Positions 25,400-34,457 of a DNA stretch of 64,000 bases are shown here, piece after piece. Below the pieces are notes generated by a model. That model saw nothing but the letters and a program-made list of their open reading frames with translations, ran no database searches and had not been told where the DNA came from. The stretch is from Maridesulfovibrio ferrireducens (GTDB lineage: Bacteria > Desulfobacterota > Desulfovibrionia > Desulfovibrionales > Desulfovibrionaceae): the NCBI RefSeq assembly GCF_016342405.1, contig NZ_JAEINN010000016.1, positions 1 to 64,000 of the forward strand, written 5' to 3'. The translations under genes and the position numbers were made by a program. Every line of letters starts with the position of its first letter. Within the stretch, counting starts at the first letter, position 1.

Positions 25400-25818
25400 T
25401 AAATGAAGACAAACCCCACATTATAGATCTTCCCAAAATAGAAGATAACCGTGGCAACCTGACTTTCATTGAAAACAGCCGACATATTCCCTTTGATATC
25501 AAAAGGGTGTACTATTTATATGATGTTCCGGGTGGTGAGTCCCGGGGCGGGCATGCTCATAAAGAGTTAAGGCAATATATCATTGCAGCATCAGGCAGCT
25601 TCGATGTTGTCCTTGATGACGGAAAAAACAAAACGACATTTTCGCTAAATCGTTCCTACTACGGGTTGTATATTCCCAAAATGACATGGCGCGAACTTGA
25701 AAATTTTTCATCAGGATCCGTTTGTCTGGTTCTGGCCTCGGAATACTATGACCCTACTGACTATTACTACACTTACGAAGACTTCTTAAAGGCGGTGAAC
25801 GAACGTGAATCAAATTAA
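25396..25818 (+). CDS. dTDP-4-keto-6-deoxyglucose 3,4-ketoisomerase (FdtA/QdtA-like)
   Basis: 140-residue cupin of the WxcM-like sugar isomerase family. It moves the keto group of dTDP-4-keto-6-deoxyglucose from C4 to C3, ready for amination. Key pieces are IEDNRGNLTFIEN, the active-site GGHAHKEL with two His, and WRELENFSSGSVCLVLASEYYDPTDY. FdtA (galacto product) and QdtA (gluco product) cannot be told apart by eye. It overlaps the upstream glycosyltransferase and the downstream aminotransferase genes. rmlA and rmlB, needed for the substrate, are not in the window. Confidence 0.9.
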   Translation: MINEDKPHIIDLPKIEDNRGNLTFIENSRHIPFDIKRVYYLYDVPGGESRGGHAHKELRQYIIAASGSFDVVLDDGKNKTTFSLNRSYYGLYIPKMTWRELENFSSGSVCLVLASEYYDPTDYYYTYEDFLKAVNERESN

Positions 25819-26902
25819 ATTTCTTGATGTCGGCTGGACCTACACAACTCTTGCAGCCAAAATGGATGCTGCAGCCAAACGGGTTCTTGAATCAGGATGG
25901 TATGTATTAGGTGCTGAAGTAAAAGCTTTTGAGGAAGAATTTGCGCACTATACCGGAGCCAAGCACTGCATTGGTACCGGAAATGGTTTGGACGCGCTGG
26001 AACTAACACTCAGAGCGGCAGGAGTGGGAGTCGGAGACGATGTTCTTGTTCCCTCAAACACATTTATTGCCACATGGCTCGCAGTTACCCGCACCGGGGC
26101 AAATATTATTCCGGTGGAACCTATTGAAGCCACTTATAATATGAACCCTGAAAATCTTGAGCAGGCTTTAACTCCCAACACAAAAGCCATCATCCCTGTC
26201 CATGTCTACGGGCAACCCGCAGACATGGACCCCATCATGGCTTTTGCTGAAGAGCATTCTCTTTTTGTTGTAACAGACGCCGCGCAAGCCCACGGCTCAT
26301 TCTACAAAGGCAGAATGAGTGGAACTCTCGGCCATGCCGCGGCTTTCAGCTTCTACCCGGGCAAAAATCTCGGAGCATTCGGTGACGGCGGTGCCATTAC
26401 AACCACGGACGCAACCATTGCTAAAAAAATAAGTTCAATCGGGAACTACGGTTCATCTGAAAAATACGTACACGAATCTCTTGGATTCAACAGCCGGTTA
26501 GATGAGATACAGGCTGCTTTTCTGCGCGTTAAACTTGATGTCCTCGACGACTGGAACTGGCGCAGAAGAAATATTGCAGATATTTATTTGCAGGGACTAA
26601 AAGACACCCCGTTGATTCTACCCGTTGTTGCAGAATGGGCACAACCGGTATGGCATCTTTTTGTCGTACGCTGTGAAGGTAGAGAAGGACTAATCTCACA
26701 CCTTAGAGAGAATGGTATTCATACAGGAATTCACTACCCAACTCCGCCACACAAACAAGGTGCATACAAGCACATGGCACACTTATCCTTACCGATCAGT
26801 GAAGCTATCCATCGCGAAGTTGTATCATTGCCCATCGGACCGCACATGACCGCCGAACAAGCGGAGCGTGTCGTAAACTCTATTAATGAATTCTACCACT
26901 AG
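25805..26902 (+). CDS. dTDP-3-amino-3,6-dideoxyhexose transaminase (FdtB/QdtB-like)
   Basis: 365-residue DegT/DnrJ/EryC1 PLP aminotransferase. The PLP lysine is in FYPGKNLGAFGDGGA; the family core DAAQAHGS and the N-terminal ESGWYVLGAEVKAFEEEFA are present. Placed directly after the 3,4-ketoisomerase it most likely aminates C3 to give dTDP-Fuc3N or dTDP-Qui3N. GTG start at 25805, overlapping fdtA by 14 bases. The N-acetyltransferase that usually completes such sugars (FdtC/QdtC) is not next to it. The unit ends at a strong terminator. Confidence 0.9.
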   Translation: MNQIKFLDVGWTYTTLAAKMDAAAKRVLESGWYVLGAEVKAFEEEFAHYTGAKHCIGTGNGLDALELTLRAAGVGVGDDVLVPSNTFIATWLAVTRTGANIIPVEPIEATYNMNPENLEQALTPNTKAIIPVHVYGQPADMDPIMAFAEEHSLFVVTDAAQAHGSFYKGRMSGTLGHAAAFSFYPGKNLGAFGDGGAITTTDATIAKKISSIGNYGSSEKYVHESLGFNSRLDEIQAAFLRVKLDVLDDWNWRRRNIADIYLQGLKDTPLILPVVAEWAQPVWHLFVVRCEGREGLISHLRENGIHTGIHYPTPPHKQGAYKHMAHLSLPISEAIHREVVSLPIGPHMTAEQAERVVNSINEFYH

Positions 26903-26940
26903 CCAACCGGATCAGACATTAATTAGGCACCATCAAAAAT

Positions 26941-26975
26941 AAAGGCCGGCAGAGAAAATCTCTGCCGGCCTTTTT
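26941..26975. terminator. Bidirectional rho-independent terminator
   Basis: AAAGGCCGGCAGAGA pairs perfectly with TCTCTGCCGGCCTTT, loop of about 4, T-runs in both directions. It sits between the convergent fdtB-like gene and mnmM. Confidence 0.92.
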
Positions 26976-26994
26976 AAATTCATACACCTGCGAA

Positions 26995-27570
26995 CTACTT
27001 AAGCTTTGCCAAGAACAGCAACCTGATAGGAAATCCGGGTTTATTCGTCATTTCGCTCTGAATTACCCGCACTGAATGATAATCAAGAGTGCTGCAAAAT
27101 TCCCGGACCGCAACATCCTCTTCTTCACCACCGGGATGTCCGGCATAAATAGCGATACAAACAAGCCCACCGACAGCAAGCATCTTCAGAGAAGATTCAA
27201 GAGCCTTTAAAGTCGTCTCTGCTTTAGTAACAACACTCTTGTCACTACCAGGAAGAAAACCGAGATTAAAGACTACAACGCTGACCTTACCGTGATATTT
27301 TGCAGGAATAACATCCAGCATATTTTCATGCCCGGTATGAAATAACTTCCAATTCTTAGGCAGGCATTCCTCATTAAGCTTCTCACGAGTCTGCTCAATA
27401 GCGTCTTCCTGCACATCAAAACCGTAAATGCGCCCCTCGCGTCCCACCTGCTGAGCAAGAAAAACTGTGTCATACCCATTCCCGACAGTGGCATCAATAG
27501 CGATAGAGCCAGATTCGAGCACTTCAAGAAGAACGCATTTTGCGTAGGATAGAATATTATTAAGAATCAT
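26995..27570 (-). CDS. mnmM: Class I SAM methyltransferase, MnmM/YtqB family
   Basis: 191 residues matching the family once called putative rRNA methylase (PF06962). Members studied in Firmicutes methylate the aminomethyl-uridine at the tRNA wobble position (MnmM). SAM-binding motif I is AIDATVGNGYDTVFLAQ; VVVFNLGFLPGSDK, AIYAGHPGGEEE and FPIRLLFLAKLK are further family blocks. It starts 37 bases after gspN on the same strand, so it seems to be the last gene of the pseudopilin operon, an odd place for a tRNA enzyme. Family placement is fairly sure, substrate is inferred. Confidence 0.82.
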   Translation of the reverse strand: MILNNILSYAKCVLLEVLESGSIAIDATVGNGYDTVFLAQQVGREGRIYGFDVQEDAIEQTREKLNEECLPKNWKLFHTGHENMLDVIPAKYHGKVSVVVFNLGFLPGSDKSVVTKAETTLKALESSLKMLAVGGLVCIAIYAGHPGGEEEDVAVREFCSTLDYHSVRVIQSEMTNKPGFPIRLLFLAKLK

Positions 27571-27607
27571 TTTATCTCTTTGGAAAGAGGGGTAAGCATA
27601 ATCAATG

Positions 27608-28342
27608 CTAGAAATTTAAATACTTAGAAAGATTTCCGGATTTGGCAAACTGACGCTCGGTGTTACCGAAAGTGGCACTGCCGGAAATATTGTAACTCGA
27701 ACCCTGCAAATTCTCCCAGTTAATAGTTGCAGAACCTTTAGCCTTTGTAGGTATCGGCATCCCGCTGCTAAAAGAATTCAACTGAAACTGATTTCCAGAA
27801 AGAATGGCATTAACATTTACATCTTCGGCAACAAGCCCGCCGGGAATTTCAATCTGTTTTGAACGTACGACAAGACTTCCTGTTTTAGGAGGAGCGCCCC
27901 ACTCAGGGAAACCGACATCTGATGTTATCTTAACTATTCCGCCGAGGCCATCCAGCTTCAAAACTTTACTCAGATCCAACCCGCCGCTTAAAGTAAGTGA
28001 CTTTGATTTGAAAACTTTCGCAGAAAGAACCGGCCCGGTTTTAACTCTGAGTTCAACCAAGGGAGAAAGTCCCAAATACATACCAAGCTGCGGAATAGTA
28101 ATAATAAGCCCTTTATTCGTAGTAACATATAAATTGGTTACTTCAAAAGACAATGGCCCGGCACTGACAAAATCTCCCCACTGAATGGTCGCTTGAGAAA
28201 CTTTTGCGTCTACTTGTTTGAAAATTTGAGACCAGACAACTTCCCAAGGCATAAACAAAAAAATACCGAGTATCAGTCCGGACAGAAATAGAAAAAATCT
28301 GCCGAATGCTTTTTTAATCGAAAATTTTGGTATAAACTTCAT
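27608..28342 (-). CDS. gspN: Type II secretion system protein GspN
   Basis: 244 residues, the GspN form found in deltaproteobacterial type II secretion loci. A membrane helix covers about residues 14-33 (FFLFLSGLILGIFLFMPW), and the rest is a beta-rich periplasmic domain (FVSAGPLSFEVTNLYVTT, GGLDLSKVLKLDGLGG) of the AsmA-like kind. Its exact role is not well known; it is an accessory inner-membrane part. It lies 9 bases after gspM and ahead of mnmM. Confidence 0.8.
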   Translation of the reverse strand: MKFIPKFSIKKAFGRFFLFLSGLILGIFLFMPWEVVWSQIFKQVDAKVSQATIQWGDFVSAGPLSFEVTNLYVTTNKGLIITIPQLGMYLGLSPLVELRVKTGPVLSAKVFKSKSLTLSGGLDLSKVLKLDGLGGIVKITSDVGFPEWGAPPKTGSLVVRSKQIEIPGGLVAEDVNVNAILSGNQFQLNSFSSGMPIPTKAKGSATINWENLQGSSYNISGSATFGNTERQFAKSGNLSKYLNF

Positions 28343-28351
28343 ATGGACGGC

Positions 28352-28849
28352 CTACCTGACAAGAATAATCTGTACATCTGCCAAATCCGGCGAGTCCAGC
28401 CTGTGATTAATTGTAAACGAAGTAACTTTCAAACCACCGCGGACATTAAAATCCCGCATGAGAGAAACAACTTCAGGCAGGTTCAAAGCTTCAAGAACAA
28501 CCTGTACGCCTTCACCGGAGCTACTTCCAGCTTGAAGAGGCCTGATAGAAGTCAACCTGTTATCAAGCCCCAAGTCCCGGGCAACCTGCTGAGCGGCGGT
28601 CATCGGTTCACGGTCGATAAGAGCTCCACGTGAAGCTTCTCCAGCTTTAAGCTGCTCAACAAGTGGAACCGTTTTACTATATTGCAGCTTACTTTGAAGA
28701 ACTATCCGCCCTGCGCTTAACTGACTTTCATGCAAACCGGACCAGATCATAAAAAACACAAAGGCCAACGCCGCAACAAGAGCAGCGAAGAATAACTTTT
28801 GCTTTTCAGCAGGCCAATCCTGCCAGATAAAAAATCTTTCCAGTTCCAT
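28352..28849 (-). CDS. gspM: Type II secretion system protein GspM
   Basis: 165-residue bitopic inner-membrane protein. A hydrophobic segment lies at about 20-40 (LFFAALVAALAFVFFMIW), then a periplasmic helix and a small ferredoxin-like domain (TSIRPLQAGSSSGEGVQVV, LPEVVSLMRDF). GspM binds GspL and keeps it stable on the inner-membrane platform. It lies 21 bases after gspL. Sequence conservation in this family is low; the position between L and N supports the call. Confidence 0.82.
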   Translation of the reverse strand: MELERFFIWQDWPAEKQKLFFAALVAALAFVFFMIWSGLHESQLSAGRIVLQSKLQYSKTVPLVEQLKAGEASRGALIDREPMTAAQQVARDLGLDNRLTSIRPLQAGSSSGEGVQVVLEALNLPEVVSLMRDFNVRGGLKVTSFTINHRLDSPDLADVQIILVR

Positions 28850-28870
28850 AAAAAAGTACCTTAAAAAAAA

Positions 28871-29986
28871 TCAACGATTATACTCAGCCCTCAAGCTGAA
28901 ACTAATACCACTTTCAACGTTATTAGCCTGTTCAAGAACAAAATTGAACTGACCGCTCGCAGTTAATTTTTCCATCATACCGTCAAGCTCTTCGTAAGTA
29001 CTGACTTTTCCCCGAATATTACCGGAATCAGCACCAAGATTAATGCTTTCTATTTCAATTCCAACGGGAGAACTATCACTCATCAGGGCAAGCAGTCCAA
29101 TAACATCAACGCCCTTGTTACCACCGCCGCTTTTAAGCTGATCGAGCTTGAATAGGATCTTTCCGTAAGGATCTGATCCGGGGGCCGGTCCTAGCGCGGA
29201 AACATAAACTTCCTGCAACTTGCCTCGCCATTCTTTGGCCGCGACCTGACTTAACTGCCAACGATGATACTGACCGACAATAAATAAAATTCCTATTAAA
29301 CTTGTAAGAACCGCTGCAATAATAAACGGTTTAAAATCAATAACAGCACTTTTATCTTCTTTGGAGCTTCCATCTGAGTAGAGATTTAATCGAGCCCAGC
29401 GAATTTTTTTCTCAGCCAGAACTTTACAGGCTTTTTCAAGCTCTATTTCTTCAGGTTTACCATCAAGCTTCAAACGATCGAAGCGATTGTGAAACTCTTC
29501 ATCCCCACCACGAAAATATGTAAGAGCATCTCCAGAAGCAAGAAGACGCATTCCGCTCTGACCTTTCCAGCTCCATACAGACAAACCGTCTGCCACCGCA
29601 GCCCGCCAACAGACAGCAAATTCAGAAGTCAGAACTGTCGCCTTGGAAAGGACCTCTCTGTGCTGATCCGTAAAGCGACTGAGAAGGTCATGGGAGGTAT
29701 AACCCAGCACAGCTCCCCCGGAAGGACGCAGTACTTTAAAGCCGCCATTCTGTTCCGGAAAAGAATAATTCATCTGCATAAGAGTTGCAGACTTGGCGTG
29801 ACGGGATTTATTTACACCACTGGGCTTAAAAAAGAAAAAAAGAGGATCAGGCAACAGCGCAACAACCGGATATTTGTTCTTAGGGCCCGGCTCTTCCGAT
29901 TCGGAAAGTTTCGTACCGTCAAACAACATCCACTGATGCTCTTGTCCTGTAAAAGAGAGTATATATATATGTTTTATTGCGGCCAT
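28871..29986 (-). CDS. gspL: Type II secretion system protein GspL
   Basis: 371-residue inner-membrane protein linking the GspE ATPase to the platform. The cytoplasmic actin-like domain is about residues 1-215 (PVVALLPDPLFFFF, GAVLGYTSHDLLSRF), the membrane helix about 221-242 (FIIAAVLTSLIGILFIVG), and the periplasmic part ends in a ferredoxin-like domain (IEIESINLGADSGNIRGKV). Order K-L-M-N supports the assignment. The ATPase it should hold, GspE, is not in this window. Confidence 0.87.
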   Translation of the reverse strand: MAAIKHIYILSFTGQEHQWMLFDGTKLSESEEPGPKNKYPVVALLPDPLFFFFKPSGVNKSRHAKSATLMQMNYSFPEQNGGFKVLRPSGGAVLGYTSHDLLSRFTDQHREVLSKATVLTSEFAVCWRAAVADGLSVWSWKGQSGMRLLASGDALTYFRGGDEEFHNRFDRLKLDGKPEEIELEKACKVLAEKKIRWARLNLYSDGSSKEDKSAVIDFKPFIIAAVLTSLIGILFIVGQYHRWQLSQVAAKEWRGKLQEVYVSALGPAPGSDPYGKILFKLDQLKSGGGNKGVDVIGLLALMSDSSPVGIEIESINLGADSGNIRGKVSTYEELDGMMEKLTASGQFNFVLEQANNVESGISFSLRAEYNR

Positions 29987-30068
29987 CTATGGCTTTGTCC
30001 TATACCCGTAAGCAAGCTGTTTGTCTATTTATCAGAAAGTAGCCGCTGAATTGACAATTTATCATTAA

Positions 30069-31016
30069 TTAACGATTATCCGTAAAAGTAACCGACACAT
30101 CATTTTGAAAAATAAGTTTTGGAAGCTGATCCTGAAAATTCTCCGACCTCGAAAGAATATACCTTTTTACTACCTTACACCCTACCACCTCAGAAGTAAC
30201 CAGAACTTCAAAATAGCTAGATCTGACAGTTAGATAATTCAGCATATCGCGATAAAGATTCGAATCTGCCTGAATTCCGGCAACAGAAAGAACCTGACTC
30301 AAATCCGTAAAGCCTCTCGTGTCACGCCAATGAATAATTTTATCAACATTCTGTCCAAGCTTCGGAAAATAGGCCAGCAAAGTTTCTCGCGAAACAAAAT
30401 TTATATTAAGCTTTTCATCGCCCCACACCGTAAAAGTGTCCCCAATCCATGTGGGGTCAAACTCTCGCCAGCCACTGACAAGCATCACTTCTTCAGGAGT
30501 TTTAAGTTCATCATTTGATGGAGCATATGAAGGAGACTGGGAAGCATAATAAAACCTGTCCATCTTTATGAGCACAGAATTTACGCTTTTACCTACCCAA
30601 TTGCCCAAACTTCCCAGTAATCTATTAACATCAACCCCGCTTGGAAGGATTCTTTTCATAATGGTAAGAATCTTTTTGGGGTCCGAAACTTTTGAAAGTT
30701 CGTTAAGATTAATTTTTGAATTACAAGGAGTTATAACATAAGAAGCACCATCTGACTCCCATGCTCCGACCCATGACTCTTTGGAGGAATCTGAAAAAGG
30801 AGTTTTGTCATCTCGAAGACGCTGATAAACAAGATACAATATCTCTTCCGCAACAAAATGAGCTTCATACTCACCACGCATCCGGGATGCTTCCACAGCT
30901 CCACGAGAACTAACCTCGATGGTCATCAAAGTGAGTCCTGAAAGAGCCATAAAAATAACCAGCACGAGTACCAGCACAACCCCTTTTGAGTTCTCGTTAC
31001 TTTTATTCAAAGGCAT
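30069..31016 (-). CDS. gspK: Type II secretion system minor pseudopilin GspK
   Basis: About 315 residues, the large tip pseudopilin, with ATG at 31016 preferred over 31034. The short leader is SNENSKG followed by VVLVLVLVIFMALSGLTL, without the Glu5 found in other pseudopilins, as expected for GspK. The alpha-domain contains CNSKINLNELS and helix-hairpin-helix-like stretches (WRDTRGFTDLSQVLSVAGI), both typical. It overlaps the end of gspJ by about 14 bases. With GspI and GspJ it would cap the pseudopilus. Confidence 0.88.
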   Translation of the reverse strand: MPLNKSNENSKGVVLVLVLVIFMALSGLTLMTIEVSSRGAVEASRMRGEYEAHFVAEEILYLVYQRLRDDKTPFSDSSKESWVGAWESDGASYVITPCNSKINLNELSKVSDPKKILTIMKRILPSGVDVNRLLGSLGNWVGKSVNSVLIKMDRFYYASQSPSYAPSNDELKTPEEVMLVSGWREFDPTWIGDTFTVWGDEKLNINFVSRETLLAYFPKLGQNVDKIIHWRDTRGFTDLSQVLSVAGIQADSNLYRDMLNYLTVRSSYFEVLVTSEVVGCKVVKRYILSRSENFQDQLPKLIFQNDVSVTFTDNR

Positions 31017-31587
31017 AGGGAACCCTTTCAACAATCAAAATGCGCTGACCATCTTCAAACGTCAAATTTAATCTTAAAGCTTTTATTGAAGATTTTGAAC
31101 TTAAAGCCCTCGACTTGTACTGAGCTGAAGAAATCCATGAACCATTATTTCCATCTAATAATTCCAAAGTCCAAGAAGTTACACCGCGCATCAGTTGAAA
31201 TGAATTTTCATATTCAAGCATGTCAGACTGTTCAAATCTACGAATCATGTTCCCGGAAAAATCCCATAAAACGGTTACCGGAACAGCTCCATCTTCAAGA
31301 TAATTATTTGTAGAAACAAATTCAAAACCGTCAGCCTTTACACTTATCCCTCCGTCTATCAGCCTATTCTGCAAATCGCGATGCAGAATACGCCTAAGAG
31401 TGAACATGCGAGAAGAAAGACTGACATTAGAGCGTATAACTTCATTATTAGTAATGGACTGACCAAGAACCATCGCCACCATGCTCATCAGCAACCCTGA
31501 AAGCATCAGACCGATTAAAACTTCGATAAGCGAAAAACCGCTCTGTAGCATATCGGGATGCTCCATTTCTGCAAAAGGAGTACTCAT
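31003..31587 (-). CDS. gspJ: Type II secretion system minor pseudopilin GspJ
   Basis: 194 residues. Prepilin leader cut after Gly in LQSG/FSLIEVLIGLMLSGLL, with Glu5 present. The body fits GspJ (LSSRMFTLRRILHRDLQNR, FQLMRGVTSWTLELLDG, ALRLNLTFEDGQRI). It overlaps the gspI stop by 4 bases, suggesting coupled translation, and the start of gspK. Its tip-complex role follows from the family. Confidence 0.88.
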   Translation of the reverse strand: MSTPFAEMEHPDMLQSGFSLIEVLIGLMLSGLLMSMVAMVLGQSITNNEVIRSNVSLSSRMFTLRRILHRDLQNRLIDGGISVKADGFEFVSTNNYLEDGAVPVTVLWDFSGNMIRRFEQSDMLEYENSFQLMRGVTSWTLELLDGNNGSWISSAQYKSRALSSKSSIKALRLNLTFEDGQRILIVERVPYAFE

Positions 31588-31949
31588 CGATTGTTCTGAT
31601 TCCTGTGAGAAACCCGGTAGACTTTCCAGCCCATAGTATAGTCTCCACTTTGGGTCTCTATTAAATAATTACCGACACCTATGGAGGAAATTGTTTCAAG
31701 TCCTACTCTAAAATGCCCCTCAGGAGGACCGGGCCATGGAATCCATCCTGAAGAAACCACTGCAAGACCTTCGGGGTACTTATGGGCGAGAATATCCTGA
31801 GAAAGATTCAATACATTCCATGAATCTTTAGAAATTTGAGCCATCAAAGCGCTTTGCCGCTGCACCCCTAGAAATGTAATGGAAAGAGTTGCAGCAATAG
31901 TCAAAGCCACTATAATCTCTATGAGTGAAAAACCATTTTTATCCGGCAA
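31584..31949 (-). CDS. gspI: Type II secretion system minor pseudopilin GspI
   Basis: 121 residues with a very short leader: MPDKNG/FSLIEIIVALTIAATLSITF, Glu5 present. The rest is a small domain with GYLV-like strands (HFRVGLETISSIGVGNYLIE, MGWKVYRVSH). Its place between H and J and the size support GspI. It starts 2 bases before the end of gspH. Confidence 0.86.
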   Translation of the reverse strand: MPDKNGFSLIEIIVALTIAATLSITFLGVQRQSALMAQISKDSWNVLNLSQDILAHKYPEGLAVVSSGWIPWPGPPEGHFRVGLETISSIGVGNYLIETQSGDYTMGWKVYRVSHRNQNNR

Positions 31950-31950
31950 A

Positions 31951-32379
31951 TTACATCTCCAAAAACCTTACAGACAAAGGATCCAGAACTAAAGTCACGC
32001 CATCTGTAAAAACAAGCCTGACCTCGTCACTGAATCCTTCCGGATAAATGGAAAAATCAACACCTTCTCCGCCGAGTGGTTCTTCATTCAGATGCCCGCT
32101 GACGACTTTGCCGGGAAGGGCAGTCTCTTCTTCCTTCCATCTCAAAATACCGTTTTCAAAATCGATATAAAGGGTCTGTCTGGAATCAGTTTCAACAGCA
32201 TCGGTACGTGCTTTATAAACAAAAGCATTAACAAGGTTCAGAGTATCCTCTTCCCCGTTGCCCGCAAGATCAAGATTGGGCATAAGCGTAAACCAGCCTA
32301 TGCCCACAATAATAAGTACAATCAGCAATTCAATAAATGTAAACCCGCTCAAACGGTTTCGCTTTGAATGCTTAGGCAT
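31951..32379 (-). CDS. gspH: Type II secretion system pseudopilin GspH
   Basis: 142 residues, leader KRNRLSG/FTFIELLIVLIIVGIGW with Glu5. The globular part has the short beta-sandwich pattern of GspH (ARTDAVETDSRQTLYIDFENG, VDFSIYPEGFSDEVRLVFTDG). Such proteins sit high in the pseudopilus. It lies between gspG and gspI. Confidence 0.86.
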   Translation of the reverse strand: MPKHSKRNRLSGFTFIELLIVLIIVGIGWFTLMPNLDLAGNGEEDTLNLVNAFVYKARTDAVETDSRQTLYIDFENGILRWKEEETALPGKVVSGHLNEEPLGGEGVDFSIYPEGFSDEVRLVFTDGVTLVLDPLSVRFLEM

Positions 32380-32402
32380 GTATGAATCCTGAATACGAAT
32401 AT

Positions 32403-32864
32403 TTATTCCCAGCTATTAATATCTGCGTCAAAGTCTTCGCCGCCTTCCATTCCGTCAGCTCCAAGCGAAATAATTTCGTAATCACGATCATCCTCACCCG
32501 GACTTCTGTAAATATATTCATATCCCCAAGGATCAACAGGAGCTGTGGTAGAATCAAGATAGCCGCCTTTACGATAATTACGGGGAATCGGACGGGTATC
32601 AGGTTTAGTTATCAGAGCTTTAAGCCCTTGGTCAGTGGAAGGATATCTGCCTGTATCAAGCTTATAAAGCTTCAATGCTGAATCCAGAGCTTTCATATCC
32701 ATCTTGGCTTTAGTCACTCTTGCCTCATTCGGCCTGTCCATAATTTTAGGCACAAGCATCGACGCCAAAAGACCTAAAATTACGATAACAATCATCAGCT
32801 CGATAAGACTGAATCCACGCTGATTTTTCCTGCGATCTAAAATACGAATTTTTCTTTCTTCCAT
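32403..32864 (-). CDS. gspG: Type II secretion system major pseudopilin GspG
   Basis: 153 residues, main subunit of the pseudopilus. Leader [27 protein letters not shown] with Glu5; the signature after the helix is [19 protein letters not shown], then [33 protein letters not shown] and [15 protein letters not shown]. The acidic end ([10 protein letters not shown]) supplies the calcium site usual in GspG. Needs a prepilin peptidase (GspO) that is not here. Confidence 0.95.
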   Translation of the reverse strand: MEERKIRILDRRKNQRGFSLIELMIVIVILGLLASMLVPKIMDRPNEARVTKAKMDMKALDSALKLYKLDTGRYPSTDQGLKALITKPDTRPIPRNYRKGGYLDSTTAPVDPWGYEYIYRSPGEDDRDYEIISLGADGMEGGEDFDADINSWE

Positions 32865-32900
32865 TTTTGCCTCTAATCTAAAGATGAAAAGTTGAAACTA

Positions 32901-34277
32901 TTAATGAATATCCCGAATATCTATTTTACCGACCTCAAGAGGTTCCCACTTAAGAGGGGATTGTTCCGAAATGCCCTCACGGCGGGGGACCATGCCGCGA
33001 GACCTGAAATAATCATCAGGCCTTGCTACTTTATCCCACCATAAAAAATACCCTTTACTTGGTATGAACCGACAATACAACCGTTGAAATTCTCGCTGTG
33101 CAATAGGCTCCGCAAGAACAAAAGAACGCCCTCTTTCCGAAAAAGAAAAATTTCTGCCTACACTGACTTTCTTCCAATCTGCAAGATCCTGAATACCTTC
33201 AAGAGGTTCTCCTGTAACGGAGGAGTAGTAACGTATCTCACCGTCGATGTCATTAACCCGAAAAGCTTTGGCTGAAGGAGATCTGGAAACTTCAATAGAA
33301 ACAGGTCTGAAAAAAACCTTCCTCGAAAGTCGTTTTCTAGGCGAACGGTACGACACAACACCATTTTTTAAATAAAAACTGTTTTCACTCTCATTATATG
33401 CAGACCGTGTGCGCTGCCCGACATCCCAACGAAACCGGTCTCCCGCCTCCGTTATCATATCGAGATAAGGGCCATCAGCCTTAACAGAAGAAAAAGGTCC
33501 GCCCTTTATTTTATTACTGAAAATCTGAACTCCTTTGAGAGGACTCCACATATTAAGTTCGCCGATTACATCAACGGCCATTAAAATTCCTTCCTCATCG
33601 GAAAAGGAAAGCATAAGCGGCTCACGCATAAACCTGTAGATCTGGTTAAAAGGACCGGATGCAGGACCTACCCAAAGTCTGCGGGCCTTATCAACAATAG
33701 CAAGCCATGAACCTTTGGGGGATATAGCAAACTTATCAACCGTACTGTTAACATCTGCCACTAAAACGCGTGAACAGCTGTCTACTTTAAACACTTCTAC
33801 AAAGCTGTTATTCCCTGAGGTTGCAGCCAAAACTGCAGACCCTGGAAACCATGAAATTTCATTAACCGGCTCAGAGGAAGTTTGCACCGAAGGGCAGCCC
33901 GGGCCTCCATAAATTCTGATAAGCCCATTTTTAAAACCTTCAGCAAGAACATTTTCCTTTTGAACAAGGAATGTTACATTTTCAGAAAGGAGAACAACTT
34001 CATTCCCTTCGCTCAGCTGGACAAAATAATTTCCGGTCATACCTTCGGGAGGACGGTTATAAATACTATCCAGTGAAGAGTACTGCTGGGACGCAGAGTA
34101 CTGCACCAACTCAGCAAGAGAGGCAGGCCTGTTCCCGACAAGATGGGCAACATCAAGGCTGTCATCTGAAATGAGGGAAGGTTCATCAATCGCCGAAGAC
34201 GGTCTTCCTGAACCGAAGCACCCCGAAAAAAGAAACATGAAAGACATTATTAAAAACAGCGCAGATTTTTTTTTCAT
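32901..34277 (-). CDS. Lipoprotein with WD40/propeller-like repeats at the head of the gsp operon
   Basis: About 458 residues, no named family recognised. A signal peptide MKKKSALFLIMSFMFLFSGC ends in lipobox FSGC. The body has repeated beta-blade patterns: FAISPKGSWLAIVDKARRLW, then SFSDEEGILMAVDVIGELNMW and similar stretches, pointing to a beta-propeller of perhaps six to seven blades. The start is ATG 34277 or the TTG at 34286 with AGGA in front; both give the same mature protein. It is the first gene of the minus-strand unit, 36 bases ahead of gspG, and divergent from the kinase gene. As an outer-membrane or inner-membrane lipoprotein it could be a locus-specific part of the secretion machine or a secreted substrate's partner; both are guesses. 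Confidence 0.72.
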   Translation of the reverse strand: MKKKSALFLIMSFMFLFSGCFGSGRPSSAIDEPSLISDDSLDVAHLVGNRPASLAELVQYSASQQYSSLDSIYNRPPEGMTGNYFVQLSEGNEVVLLSENVTFLVQKENVLAEGFKNGLIRIYGGPGCPSVQTSSEPVNEISWFPGSAVLAATSGNNSFVEVFKVDSCSRVLVADVNSTVDKFAISPKGSWLAIVDKARRLWVGPASGPFNQIYRFMREPLMLSFSDEEGILMAVDVIGELNMWSPLKGVQIFSNKIKGGPFSSVKADGPYLDMITEAGDRFRWDVGQRTRSAYNESENSFYLKNGVVSYRSPRKRLSRKVFFRPVSIEVSRSPSAKAFRVNDIDGEIRYYSSVTGEPLEGIQDLADWKKVSVGRNFSFSERGRSFVLAEPIAQREFQRLYCRFIPSKGYFLWWDKVARPDDYFRSRGMVPRREGISEQSPLKWEPLEVGKIDIRDIH

Positions 34278-34457
34278 ATTAAGCAACCGATCCTTTACTT
34301 CTATTAAACAGCAGGTATTAGATATTAGATAACGGTTCTAGAGGAGTGCTTATAAAAGTCAAGCCTGATCTAAAACTCCCCCTTGCTCATAAAGCTGTAT
34401 TACGGCAAAAGAACCCATCAGGCTTACTAAAAAAAAGGATAACCTCCGACTGGTCAC

